From Paracoccaceae bacterium (GTDB taxonomy: Bacteria; Pseudomonadota; Alphaproteobacteria; Rhodobacterales; Rhodobacteraceae): DNA of 5,022 nucleotides. Shown here piece after piece: positions 1 to 5,022 of the stretch. The notes beneath the pieces were generated by a model that saw only the letters and a list, made by a program, of their open reading frames with translations, made no database searches and was not told the origin of the DNA. Numbering within the stretch: position 1 is the first letter of the stretch; each line of letters opens with the position of its first letter. The position numbers and the translations under genes are program-made. The stretch is from the NCBI GenBank assembly GCA_003551745.1, contig PUNI01000415.1, positions 1 to 5,022 on the forward strand. Reading direction: 5' to 3'.

Positions 1-325
1 CAGAGCCCCCGCCGAGGCCGGAGGCCGGCGGCAGCCGCTTGTCGAGCGTCAGCGCCGCGCCGGGCCGGTCGGGCAGGCGCGCCTGCATCAGCCGCGCCGC
101 CCTCAGCACCAGATTCTCCGCGCCCGCCGGGATGCCCGTCGTCGCCCCCGCGATGGCGAGCGTCAGCCCCTCGGCCGGGCGCGCGGTGACGTGATCGCCA
201 ACATCGGCGAAGACGACGAGGCTGTCGAGCAGGTGATAGCCGTCGGCCCGCCGTCCGGTGACATGGAGCGTCAGGTTGACCTTGGCCGGCGCGAATTCGC
301 GGACGGCTCCGGCCTCAGTTCCCAT
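1..325 (-). CDS. ispE: 4-diphosphocytidyl-2-C-methyl-D-erythritol kinase, N-terminal part (cut by window edge)
   Basis: IspE uses ATP to phosphorylate the 2-hydroxyl of CDP-methylerythritol in the MEP pathway of isoprenoid precursor synthesis; it is a cytosolic GHMP-family kinase. The visible 108 residues carry the family's N-terminal marks: APAKVNL at residues 12-18 with the conserved Lys15, the [13 protein letters not shown] stretch at 24-36, and the glycine-rich GHMP ATP loop [11 protein letters not shown] at 98-108, where the window ends. The family is usually about 280 residues, so roughly 60 percent lies outside. The ATG at 325 puts the conserved lysine about where it sits in other IspE proteins. 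It overlaps the 3' end of the TPR gene by 11 bases and no strong Shine-Dalgarno precedes it, which suggests translational coupling to the upstream gene. The frame was read directly from the reverse complement; the identity is near certain, the truncation is only the window boundary. Confidence 0.95.
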   Translation of the reverse strand, partial: MGTEAGAVREFAPAKVNLTLHVTGRRADGYHLLDSLVVFADVGDHVTARPAEGLTLAIAGATTGIPAGAENLVLRAARLMQARLPDRPGAALTLDKRLPPASGLGGGS

Positions 326-2078
326 GGCCGGAGCTCTCGGCGGTGCGGTGGTGGGGCTCGGCCCCCTCCTCGATCAGCACCGCGTCAAGACCCAGCTCGA
401 GCTTGCGGCGGATCCTGTCCATGTCGAGATCGTCGGCCGGGCCGAAGGACAGCGCCCGGCGCCACTGGAACCGGGCCTCGCGGCTGCGGCCTAGGGCGTA
501 GTACACATCGCCGAGATGGTCGTTGAGGATCGGGTCGGTCGGCAGCAGCTCGACCGCGCGCTCCATGTGCTCCAGCGCCTCCTCGTAGCGGCCGAGGCGG
601 TAGTAGACCCAGCCCAGCGAGTCGACGATATAGCCATTGTCGGGCTCGCCCTCGACCGCACGCCGAATCATCTCCAGCGCCTCGTCGAGGTTCTCGCGCC
701 GCTCGACCAGCGAATAGCCGAGATAGTTCAGGACATGGGGCTGCGCGGGGTTGAGCTCCAGCGCCCTGCGGAAATCGGCCTCGGCCTGCTCCCAGCGATC
801 CTCGCGCTCATGGGTGATCGCGCGGGTGTACCAGACCACCCAGTGCTGCGGCCGCGGCGTGCCGAGCAGGTCGATGGCCCGGTCATAGGCATGGCTGGCG
901 GCATCGAACTGCCGCTCCCGCCGCAGCAGATCCCCCAGCGTGATGTGGACGATGGCGAGGTCGGGGTGGGTCTCGGCCAGCGCCTCGAGCACGGCGCGGG
1001 CCGCCTCCGGGTCACCGGCCCGGCTCAGCGCCTCGGCGCGGCCGAGCTCCGCCAGATGGGCCTGCGGAGCGGTGGCGGGGACCGCCGCATAGGCCTCGAC
1101 GGCGAGCGCCTGCTGGTCGAGCGCGCTGAGCAGCCCGGCCGTCAGCAGGCGCGCCGGCACATGGTCGGGCCGCAGGGCTTCGGCGAGGCGGCTGAAGAGC
1201 AGGGTCAGCGTGTTCTCGGCCTCGCCCTGCAGGGTGCTGGCGACGTCGAAGAACACCTCGGCCATCCCGTCGCGCGGGCTTGTGACCACGTCGAAGGGCA
1301 CCGGCTCGCCATCCTCCAGCCCGGCGCGCAGGGCCGCGATCTCGGGGTCCGGTTCGCCGCCGAAAACCTCGGACAGGAGGGCCTGCGCCTCCTCGGGCCG
1401 GTCGAGCTGGCTGAGGATCTGCGCCCGGGCGATCGACCCGCGCCGGGTCAGCCGCAGGGGCGCGGCGCCCTCGGCGCCGCCCAGCAACTCCTCCGCGCCC
1501 TCGAAATCCCCGACATGGGCAAGGGCAAGCGCGTGATGATAGCGCCCGAAGACCTCCATGCCGCCCCCGGCGGCCAGCGCGTCGAACTCCGCCACCGCCT
1601 CGGACATGCTGCCCAGCGATACCTGCAGCCAGGCGCGCAGCAGCGGATCGATGAGCTGGCCGAGGCCGTTGCCGCTGCGCAGTTCCTCCAGCACCTCGGC
1701 ATGGGCGCCCGCGACCAGCTGTGCCCCGATCGTGGCCATGCGGCCGGCCTGTGTCGTCAGCCCTTGCGCATCGAGCTCGGCCGCGTAGACCGCGGCCCGG
1801 TCGAGATCGCCCAGCGCAAGATGGGCCGCCGCCGCGCTTTCCAGAAGCATCGGACCGGGCGCTTCCTGCGTCAGAAGCCTGTCGAGGAAGCCAACCGCGG
1901 CGGCAAAGTCGTTCTGCGCCATCGCCACCCGCGCGGCGAGATAGGGGCCGGCGCGATCCTCGGCCGCGACCGCCCCGCTACCGGGGGCCGCAGCCATCAG
2001 GGCTGCAAGCGCAACGGCGGGCACGGCTCTGGCCAGCGGGCCGAGGCGGAACCGGGTCGGGCGGACGCTGAAGATCAA
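315..2078 (-). CDS. Secreted tetratricopeptide-repeat protein, periplasmic or envelope-associated
   Basis: A 587-residue protein of unknown precise function. With the TTG start at 2078 the N-terminus is a plausible Sec signal peptide: arginines at 6, 9, 11 and 17, a hydrophobic Ala/Val/Leu core at about 18-31, and a cleavage site near AVAA-ED around residue 39. There is no lipobox cysteine; the whole protein lacks cysteine. The middle is Ala/Leu-rich and helical with degenerate repeats. The C-terminal half has clear TPRs at about 340-372, 373-408, 409-445, 446-478, 479-511 and 512-547, the best being the [19 protein letters not shown] and [17 protein letters not shown] units. TPRs are protein-binding scaffolds, so a role in organising an envelope complex is inferred. 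An ATG at 2138 would add 20 residues, but it lies in a hairpin arm and places charged sequence before the signal peptide. The gene is downstream of ETF-QO in the same direction and overlaps ispE. Confidence 0.9.
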   Translation of the reverse strand: MIFSVRPTRFRLGPLARAVPAVALAALMAAAPGSGAVAAEDRAGPYLAARVAMAQNDFAAAVGFLDRLLTQEAPGPMLLESAAAAHLALGDLDRAAVYAAELDAQGLTTQAGRMATIGAQLVAGAHAEVLEELRSGNGLGQLIDPLLRAWLQVSLGSMSEAVAEFDALAAGGGMEVFGRYHHALALAHVGDFEGAEELLGGAEGAAPLRLTRRGSIARAQILSQLDRPEEAQALLSEVFGGEPDPEIAALRAGLEDGEPVPFDVVTSPRDGMAEVFFDVASTLQGEAENTLTLLFSRLAEALRPDHVPARLLTAGLLSALDQQALAVEAYAAVPATAPQAHLAELGRAEALSRAGDPEAARAVLEALAETHPDLAIVHITLGDLLRRERQFDAASHAYDRAIDLLGTPRPQHWVVWYTRAITHEREDRWEQAEADFRRALELNPAQPHVLNYLGYSLVERRENLDEALEMIRRAVEGEPDNGYIVDSLGWVYYRLGRYEEALEHMERAVELLPTDPILNDHLGDVYYALGRSREARFQWRRALSFGPADDLDMDRIRRKLELGLDAVLIEEGAEPHHRTAESSGHGN

Positions 2079-2085
2079 GACGCTG

Positions 2086-2091
2086 CCTTTC
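2086..2091 (-). promoter_or_regulatory. Ribosome binding site supporting the TTG start of the TPR gene
   Basis: The minus strand reads GAAAGG here, 7 bases before the TTG at 2078-2076. This is a good spacing for a Shine-Dalgarno site, and the start it selects gives a compact signal peptide. The in-frame ATG at 2138 has no comparable site. The TTG start is an inference from spacing and protein layout. Confidence 0.55.
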
Positions 2092-2109
2092 TGAGCCGGG
2101 AAAACCCCA

Positions 2110-2138
2110 ACTCTAGGCGCGCGCCGGGCCCAAGGCAA
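2110..2138 (-). promoter_or_regulatory. Possible weak sigma-70-type promoter for the TPR-ispE pair
   Basis: On the minus strand TTGCCT (2138-2133) and TAGAGT (2115-2110) are separated by exactly 17 bases. Each matches four of six consensus positions. Transcription would start near 2103, giving a leader of about 25 bases that contains the GAAAGG site. The spacer is very GC-rich and such matches arise by chance, so this is a weak call. If real, the TPR and ispE genes could be expressed separately from ETF-QO. Confidence 0.3.
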
Positions 2139-2175
2139 TGCGGCGAACCGGGGCCGGCCGCCTCTCGCCGCATTG
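2136..2175 (-). terminator. Perfect 11-bp inverted repeat directly after the ETF-QO stop codon
   Basis: CAATGCGGCGA at 2136-2146 is the exact reverse complement of TCGCCGCATTG at 2165-2175, with an 18-base loop that contains the GGCCGGCC palindrome (2152-2159). It begins one base after the ETF-QO TAA at 2178-2176, the usual position for a 3'-end hairpin. No run of T follows on the minus strand (the next bases are CCTTGGGCCC), so it is not a classical intrinsic terminator. It may act as a weak or factor-assisted terminator or as a 3'-end stabiliser of the ETF-QO message. Confidence 0.45.
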
Positions 2176-3825
2176 TTACATGTTGGGATAGTTCGGCCCT
2201 TCGCCGCCCTGCGGCGTGACCCAGTGGATGTTCTGGCTCGGGTCCTTGATGTCGCAGGTCTTGCAGTGCACGCAATTCTGATAGTTGATCACGAAGCGCG
2301 GCTCCTTGCCCGGCTCCTCGACGACCTCGTAGACGCCGGCCGGGCAGTAGCGGGTGGCGGGCTCGGCATAGACGGGCAGGTTCACCCGGATCGGCACGCT
2401 CGCGTCCTTCAGCGTCAGATGCGACGGCTGCCCTTCGGCATGGTTGGTGAAGCTGTAGGCGACATTGGTCAGCCGGTCGAAGCTAAGAACGCCGTCGGGC
2501 TTGGGATACTCGATCGGTTTGTGCTTCTCGGCCGGCTCGGTTGCGGCTGCGTCGGTGGAATGGTGCTTCAGCGTGCCCAGCGGGTTCCATCCGGTCAGGT
2601 TCGCCACCCACATGTCGACACCGCCAAAGACCATCGAGCCCCAGAGACCCTGGTGCGACCAGAGCGGCTTGACGTTGCGCACCGGCTTGAGGTCACGACC
2701 GACCGGGCCCTGCTTGAGTTCGCGGTCGTAATCGGTCAGCGCGTCGCCGGCGCGGCCCGCCTTGAGGGCCTCGGCGGCGGCCTCGGCTGCGGCGATGCCC
2801 GACAGCATGGCGTTGTGGTTGCCCTTGATGCGCGGCACGTTCACGAGCCCCGCCGCGCAGCCCAGCAGGACGCCGCCGGGAAACGCGGTCCTCGGGATCG
2901 CTTGCCAGCCGCCCTCGCTCACCGCCCGGGCGCCGTAGGCCACGCGCTTGCCGCCCTCCAGCAGTTCGGCCAGCATCCTGTGGTGCTTGAAGCGCTGGAA
3001 CTCGCCGTAGGGGAAAAGGTAGGGGTTGATGTAGTTCAGGTGCACGACCATGCCGACGAGCACCTGGTTGTTGTCGATGTGATAGATGAAGCCGCCGCCG
3101 CCGGCGTTGCGCTCCAGCGGCCAGCCCATGGTGTGGATGACGGTGCCGGGCTCGTGCTTCGCCGGGTCGATCTCCCAGATCTCCTTCATCCCGAGGCCGT
3201 ATTTCTGCGGGCCGCTGTCCTTGCGCAGGTCGAGCTTCTCGATGATCTCCTTGGACAGATGCCCGCGGGCGCCCTCGGCGAGGAACACATACTTGCCGTG
3301 CAATTCCATGCCGGGCTCGTAGCTGGGCCCTGGCGTGCCGTCCGGGGTCTTCCCGAATTCGCCGGCCACCACACCCTTCACCCGGTCGCCGTCCCAGACG
3401 ACCTCGGAACAGGCCATGCCGGGGAAGATCTCGACGCCCAATTCCTCGGCCTGGGCGGCAAGCCAGCGGCAGACATTGGCCATCGAAACGATGTAATTCC
3501 CATGATTGGTCATGAGCGGCGGCGTGATCCAGTTCGGTATCCGCATCTGACCGGATGCGCCGAGCATGTAGAAACTGTCCTTGCGGACCGGCACCGTCAC
3601 CGGCGCACCCTTCTCCTTCCAGTCGGGGATCAGCCGGTTCAGCCCGGACGGGTCGAGCACTGCCCCCGACAGGATATGGGCGCCCACTTCCGAGCCCTTC
3701 TCGAGCACCACGACGGACAGATCCGGATCGATCTGCTTGAGGCGGATCGCCGCCGACAGCCCCGCCGGGCCTGCGCCCACGATCACCACGTCGTAGTCCA
3801 TCGACTCGCGTTCGATCTCGCTCAT
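2176..3825 (-). CDS. Electron transfer flavoprotein-ubiquinone oxidoreductase
   Basis: This enzyme (ETF-QO, EC 1.5.5.1) takes electrons from reduced electron transfer flavoprotein and passes them to ubiquinone, linking acyl-CoA, amino-acid and choline-derivative dehydrogenases to the respiratory chain. It is a monotopic protein at the inner face of the cytoplasmic membrane. The 549-residue length fits bacterial members. The N-terminal FAD-binding motif is [14 protein letters not shown] with Gly17, Gly19 and Gly22. The middle contains the [20 protein letters not shown] stretch and the hydrophobic segments expected at the quinone side. The C-terminal ferredoxin-like domain has Cys494 (RYCPAGVYE) and Cys518, Cys521 and Cys524 ([13 protein letters not shown]), the four ligands expected for the [4Fe-4S] cluster. 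The ATG at 3825 has GGAG five bases upstream. The frame stays open to 4371, and an ATG at 3915 would add 30 residues, but family length favours 3825. All key residues are present; no frameshift is visible. Confidence 0.97.
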   Translation of the reverse strand: MSEIERESMDYDVVIVGAGPAGLSAAIRLKQIDPDLSVVVLEKGSEVGAHILSGAVLDPSGLNRLIPDWKEKGAPVTVPVRKDSFYMLGASGQMRIPNWITPPLMTNHGNYIVSMANVCRWLAAQAEELGVEIFPGMACSEVVWDGDRVKGVVAGEFGKTPDGTPGPSYEPGMELHGKYVFLAEGARGHLSKEIIEKLDLRKDSGPQKYGLGMKEIWEIDPAKHEPGTVIHTMGWPLERNAGGGGFIYHIDNNQVLVGMVVHLNYINPYLFPYGEFQRFKHHRMLAELLEGGKRVAYGARAVSEGGWQAIPRTAFPGGVLLGCAAGLVNVPRIKGNHNAMLSGIAAAEAAAEALKAGRAGDALTDYDRELKQGPVGRDLKPVRNVKPLWSHQGLWGSMVFGGVDMWVANLTGWNPLGTLKHHSTDAAATEPAEKHKPIEYPKPDGVLSFDRLTNVAYSFTNHAEGQPSHLTLKDASVPIRVNLPVYAEPATRYCPAGVYEVVEEPGKEPRFVINYQNCVHCKTCDIKDPSQNIHWVTPQGGEGPNYPNM

Positions 3826-3830
3826 GGCTG

Positions 3831-3834
3831 CTCC
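3831..3834 (-). promoter_or_regulatory. Ribosome binding site of the ETF-QO gene
   Basis: The minus strand reads GGAG, 5 bases before the ATG at 3825. It supports this start over the in-frame ATG at 3915, whose only candidate site is a weaker AGGG nine bases upstream, and over the internal ATG at 3801. Confidence 0.6.
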
Positions 3835-3892
3835 GCTGCTGCTGACTGCCCGCCCCCAAGGGTCGCAGGCCCTGCGCAATGTCCTGGCCGAG

Positions 3893-3921
3893 GACGTATC
3901 CCTCGCACCAGTCATGGTCAA
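3893..3921 (-). promoter_or_regulatory. Possible promoter of the ETF-QO gene
   Basis: TTGACC at 3921-3916 on the minus strand matches the -35 consensus at five of six positions. About 15 to 17 bases on, the sequence GATACGTC offers only a poor -10 element. A transcript would start near 3886 and have a leader of about 60 bases. A short dyad, TGCCGC-GCT-GCGGCA (3928-3942), lies just upstream of the -35 box and another, CGCAGG-C-CCTGCG (3864-3876), lies in the leader; either could be an operator or simple GC-rich chance. The call rests mainly on the -35 match and the position. Confidence 0.3.
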
Positions 3922-4027
3922 TCGCCCTGCCGCGCTGCGGCAATCCGCGCGCCTCGGGCAGGATCGATGGGACAGACCCCTTGCAAATGCGACCGCCGAT
4001 GCGCAACCTCGGAGACGGGAAATCACC

Positions 4028-4049
4028 GGCCCCGGCGCTGCCGCGGGCC
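4028..4049 (+). promoter_or_regulatory. GC-rich hairpin in the greA leader
   Basis: GGCCC (4028-4032) pairs with GGGCC (4045-4049), and CGGC (4033-4036) pairs with GCCG (4040-4043), leaving a three-base loop and one bulged C at 4044. This nine-pair stem ends 19 bases before the greA ATG. No T run follows, so it is not a standard intrinsic terminator. It could affect greA translation or message stability. The pairing is seen directly; any role is inferred, and GC-rich sequence makes such stems common. Confidence 0.35.
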
Positions 4050-4068
4050 CAATTGCATGTGGCAGGCG

Positions 4069-4539
4069 ATGGAAAAGATCCCGATGACCCGGGCCGGCTT
4101 TGCGACGCTCGATTCCGAGTTGCGCGACCTCAAGTCGCAGGAGCGGCCGGCCATCATCCGCGCGATTGCCGAGGCGCGCGAGCACGGCGACCTGTCGGAA
4201 AACGCCGAGTATCACGCGGCACGCGAAAAGCAGAGCTTCATCGAGGGGCGGATCCGCGAGATCGAGTCGATCATTGCGCGGGCCGAGGTGATCGACCCGG
4301 TGATGCTGTCGGGCTCGATCAAGTTCGGCGCCACCGTGACCATCGTCGACGAGGACACCGAAGAGACCCACACCTACAAGATCGTGGGCGAGGTCGAGGC
4401 GTCGATCGAACAGGGGCTTCTCAACATCAAGTCTCCGCTGGCTCGCGCGCTGATCGGCAAGGACGCGGGCGACAGCGTCGAGGTGGTCACGCCGCGGGGC
4501 GCCAAGAGCTATGAGGTCGTCAGCATCGAGTATCGCTGA
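4069..4539 (+). CDS. greA: Transcription elongation factor GreA
   Basis: GreA enters the secondary channel of backtracked RNA polymerase and stimulates cleavage of the 3' end of the nascent RNA, releasing stalled complexes; it acts in the cytoplasm. The 156-residue protein has the usual two parts: an N-terminal antiparallel coiled coil (about 1-75) and a C-terminal FKBP-like domain (about 80-156). The opening [11 protein letters not shown] and the tip motif [12 protein letters not shown] are characteristic; Asp41 and Glu44 are the acidic residues that position the catalytic metal. The C-terminus has the conserved [14 protein letters not shown] and YEVVSIEY segments. The ATG at 4069 gives the standard length; an in-frame ATG at 4057 would add four residues. 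Neither start has a strong Shine-Dalgarno site (GGCAGG ends two bases before 4069). It diverges from ETF-QO and probably shares a transcript with the gene that follows 42 bases later. Confidence 0.96.
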   Translation: MEKIPMTRAGFATLDSELRDLKSQERPAIIRAIAEAREHGDLSENAEYHAAREKQSFIEGRIREIESIIARAEVIDPVMLSGSIKFGATVTIVDEDTEETHTYKIVGEVEASIEQGLLNIKSPLARALIGKDAGDSVEVVTPRGAKSYEVVSIEYR

Positions 4540-4540
4540 C

Positions 4541-4554
4541 CGTGCCGCGGCACG
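4541..4554 (+). repeat. 14-bp perfect palindrome between greA and the next gene
   Basis: CGTGCCGCGGCACG is identical to its own reverse complement and starts one base after the greA stop codon. As RNA it could form a five-pair stem with a four-base loop. No T run follows and the next gene's ribosome binding site begins 12 bases later, so full termination here seems unlikely. It might be a protein-binding dyad, a weak attenuator or chance in GC-rich DNA. Confidence 0.35.
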
Positions 4555-4566
4555 CCCCGGCGATGC

Positions 4567-4574
4567 AGGGGAGG
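4567..4574 (+). promoter_or_regulatory. Strong ribosome binding site of the gene after greA
   Basis: AGGGGAGG lies 7 bases before the ATG at 4582. It is the clearest Shine-Dalgarno site in the window and is the main support for the start of the partial gene that follows. Confidence 0.65.
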
Positions 4575-4581
4575 CCCGCCG

Positions 4582-5022
4582 ATGGCCGATAGGAATGAGC
4601 CCGGTCGGGGGGGCGCGGCGGCTGATGACGGCGTGTTCGGCGTTGCGCCGGCCGGGCTTGCGGCCGTCGTGACCGCGCTCTGGCTCGGTCTCGTGGTCCT
4701 CTATGCGGCCTTCGCCCCGGAGGCTGCGGCGGCACTGCTGACGGGCGGGGGCATCGCCGGGGGCGTCGTGACGGTGCTTGGGGTCGCCATGCCGGTGGTG
4801 CTGATCTGGGTGGTGGCCGCGATTGCCCGCGCTGCCCGCGAGTTGCGGGTCGAGGCCATGCGGTTGCAGGCGGCGCTCGACGCGATGCGGGGGGAGACGG
4901 GTGACCGCCCGGCGGTCGAGTTGCGGGCGCTGGCCGGACAGGTGGACGCACGCCTGCAGGAGCTCTTAGCAGCCCAGCGGCGCGCCGAGAAGGCGCTCGC
5001 GGCCGTCGCCGCACACCAGTCC
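4582..5022 (+). CDS. Uncharacterised protein with two membrane segments and a helical tail, N-terminal part (cut by window edge)
   Basis: I do not recognise the family. From the ATG at 4582 the frame stays open for 147 codons to the window edge. The protein begins with a polar, Gly-rich stretch (1-20), followed by a hydrophobic segment at about 22-46 with an ALWLGLVVLYAAF core, a Gly-rich turn, and a second hydrophobic segment at about 57-81 with PVVLIWVVAAIA. From about 83 onward it is Ala, Leu, Arg and Glu-rich without helix breakers except at 104-110, which suggests a long helix or coiled coil. With two membrane helices and a positively charged ARAAREL sequence after the second, both ends probably face the cytoplasm. 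The strong ribosome site and the 42-base gap suggest co-transcription with greA. One rare TTA leucine codon occurs at 4966-4968. The function, full length and any C-terminal domain cannot be judged here. Confidence 0.75.
   Translation, partial: MADRNEPGRGGAAADDGVFGVAPAGLAAVVTALWLGLVVLYAAFAPEAAAALLTGGGIAGGVVTVLGVAMPVVLIWVVAAIARAARELRVEAMRLQAALDAMRGETGDRPAVELRALAGQVDARLQELLAAQRRAEKALAAVAAHQS

Noticed and set aside
191..526. Short plus-strand open frames at 191-526 and 258-494
   Set aside because: They lie opposite the start of ispE and the end of the TPR gene, both of which have clear family motifs.
516..2219. A 567-codon plus-strand open frame opposite the TPR gene
   Set aside because: Its composition is the Arg/Gly/Gln-rich type typical of antisense frames, it has no recognisable motif, and the opposite strand has a signal peptide and TPRs.
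2693..4006. A 437-codon minus-strand open frame inside ETF-QO in another frame
   Set aside because: It is extremely Arg/Gly-rich and overlaps the ETF-QO frame, which has all expected cofactor motifs.
3981..4010. TTGCAA as a greA -35 box, and the near repeats of ATGCG close to it
   Set aside because: The sequence 17 bases downstream matches the -10 consensus at only two of six positions, and the repeats are too short to stand out.
3824..4087. A possible 87-residue plus-strand gene in the ETF-QO/greA gap
   Set aside because: There is no supporting ribosome binding site or recognisable motif, and it overlaps the greA start in another frame.
2173..4539. A 788-codon plus-strand open frame that runs through the antisense of ETF-QO into greA
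   Set aside because: Only the last 156 codons look like protein (GreA). The rest is antisense of a well-supported gene; stop codons are rare in all frames of GC-rich DNA.
4520..5014. A 164-codon minus-strand open frame opposite the last gene
   Set aside because: It is almost wholly Arg, Pro and Ala, a low-complexity antisense pattern. The plus strand has a strong ribosome binding site and membrane segments.
1..5022. Mobile elements, CRISPR, tRNA or rRNA genes, defence or toxin-antitoxin systems
   Set aside because: No transposase or integrase motif, regular spaced repeat or RNA gene was found by reading; composition is uniform and every long stretch is explained by housekeeping genes.

Overview
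The window looks like ordinary chromosomal DNA from an alphaproteobacterium, most likely a member of the Rhodobacterales. It is strongly GC-rich by eye. The ETF-ubiquinone oxidoreductase and IspE sequences are close to what I recall from Rhodobacter and Paracoccus-like bacteria, and the order ETF-QO, TPR protein, ispE is a familiar arrangement there. The assignment rests on recalled similarity, not on a search.

Five protein genes fill most of the window. On the minus strand, reading from about 3825 down to 1, are the gene for electron transfer flavoprotein-ubiquinone oxidoreductase (2176-3825), a secreted tetratricopeptide-repeat protein (315-2078, with a probable TTG start) and the 5' part of ispE (1-325, cut by the window edge). 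The TPR gene and ispE overlap by 11 bases. ETF-QO and the TPR gene are separated by 97 bases that hold a perfect 11-bp inverted repeat and a possible weak promoter. On the plus strand, diverging from ETF-QO across a 243-base gap, are greA (4069-4539) and, 42 bases further on, the start of an unrecognised gene for a protein with two membrane segments and a helical tail (4582 to the right edge).

The functions are housekeeping: electron entry into the ubiquinone pool from acyl-CoA and related dehydrogenases, isoprenoid precursor synthesis by the MEP pathway, rescue of stalled RNA polymerase, and two envelope-associated proteins of unknown role. I see no mobile element, CRISPR array, RNA gene, toxin-antitoxin pair or defence system, and no convincing new system. 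The points worth a second look are small ones: start-codon choices, U-less hairpins in the gaps, the conserved TPR-ispE pairing, and the uncharacterised membrane gene behind greA.
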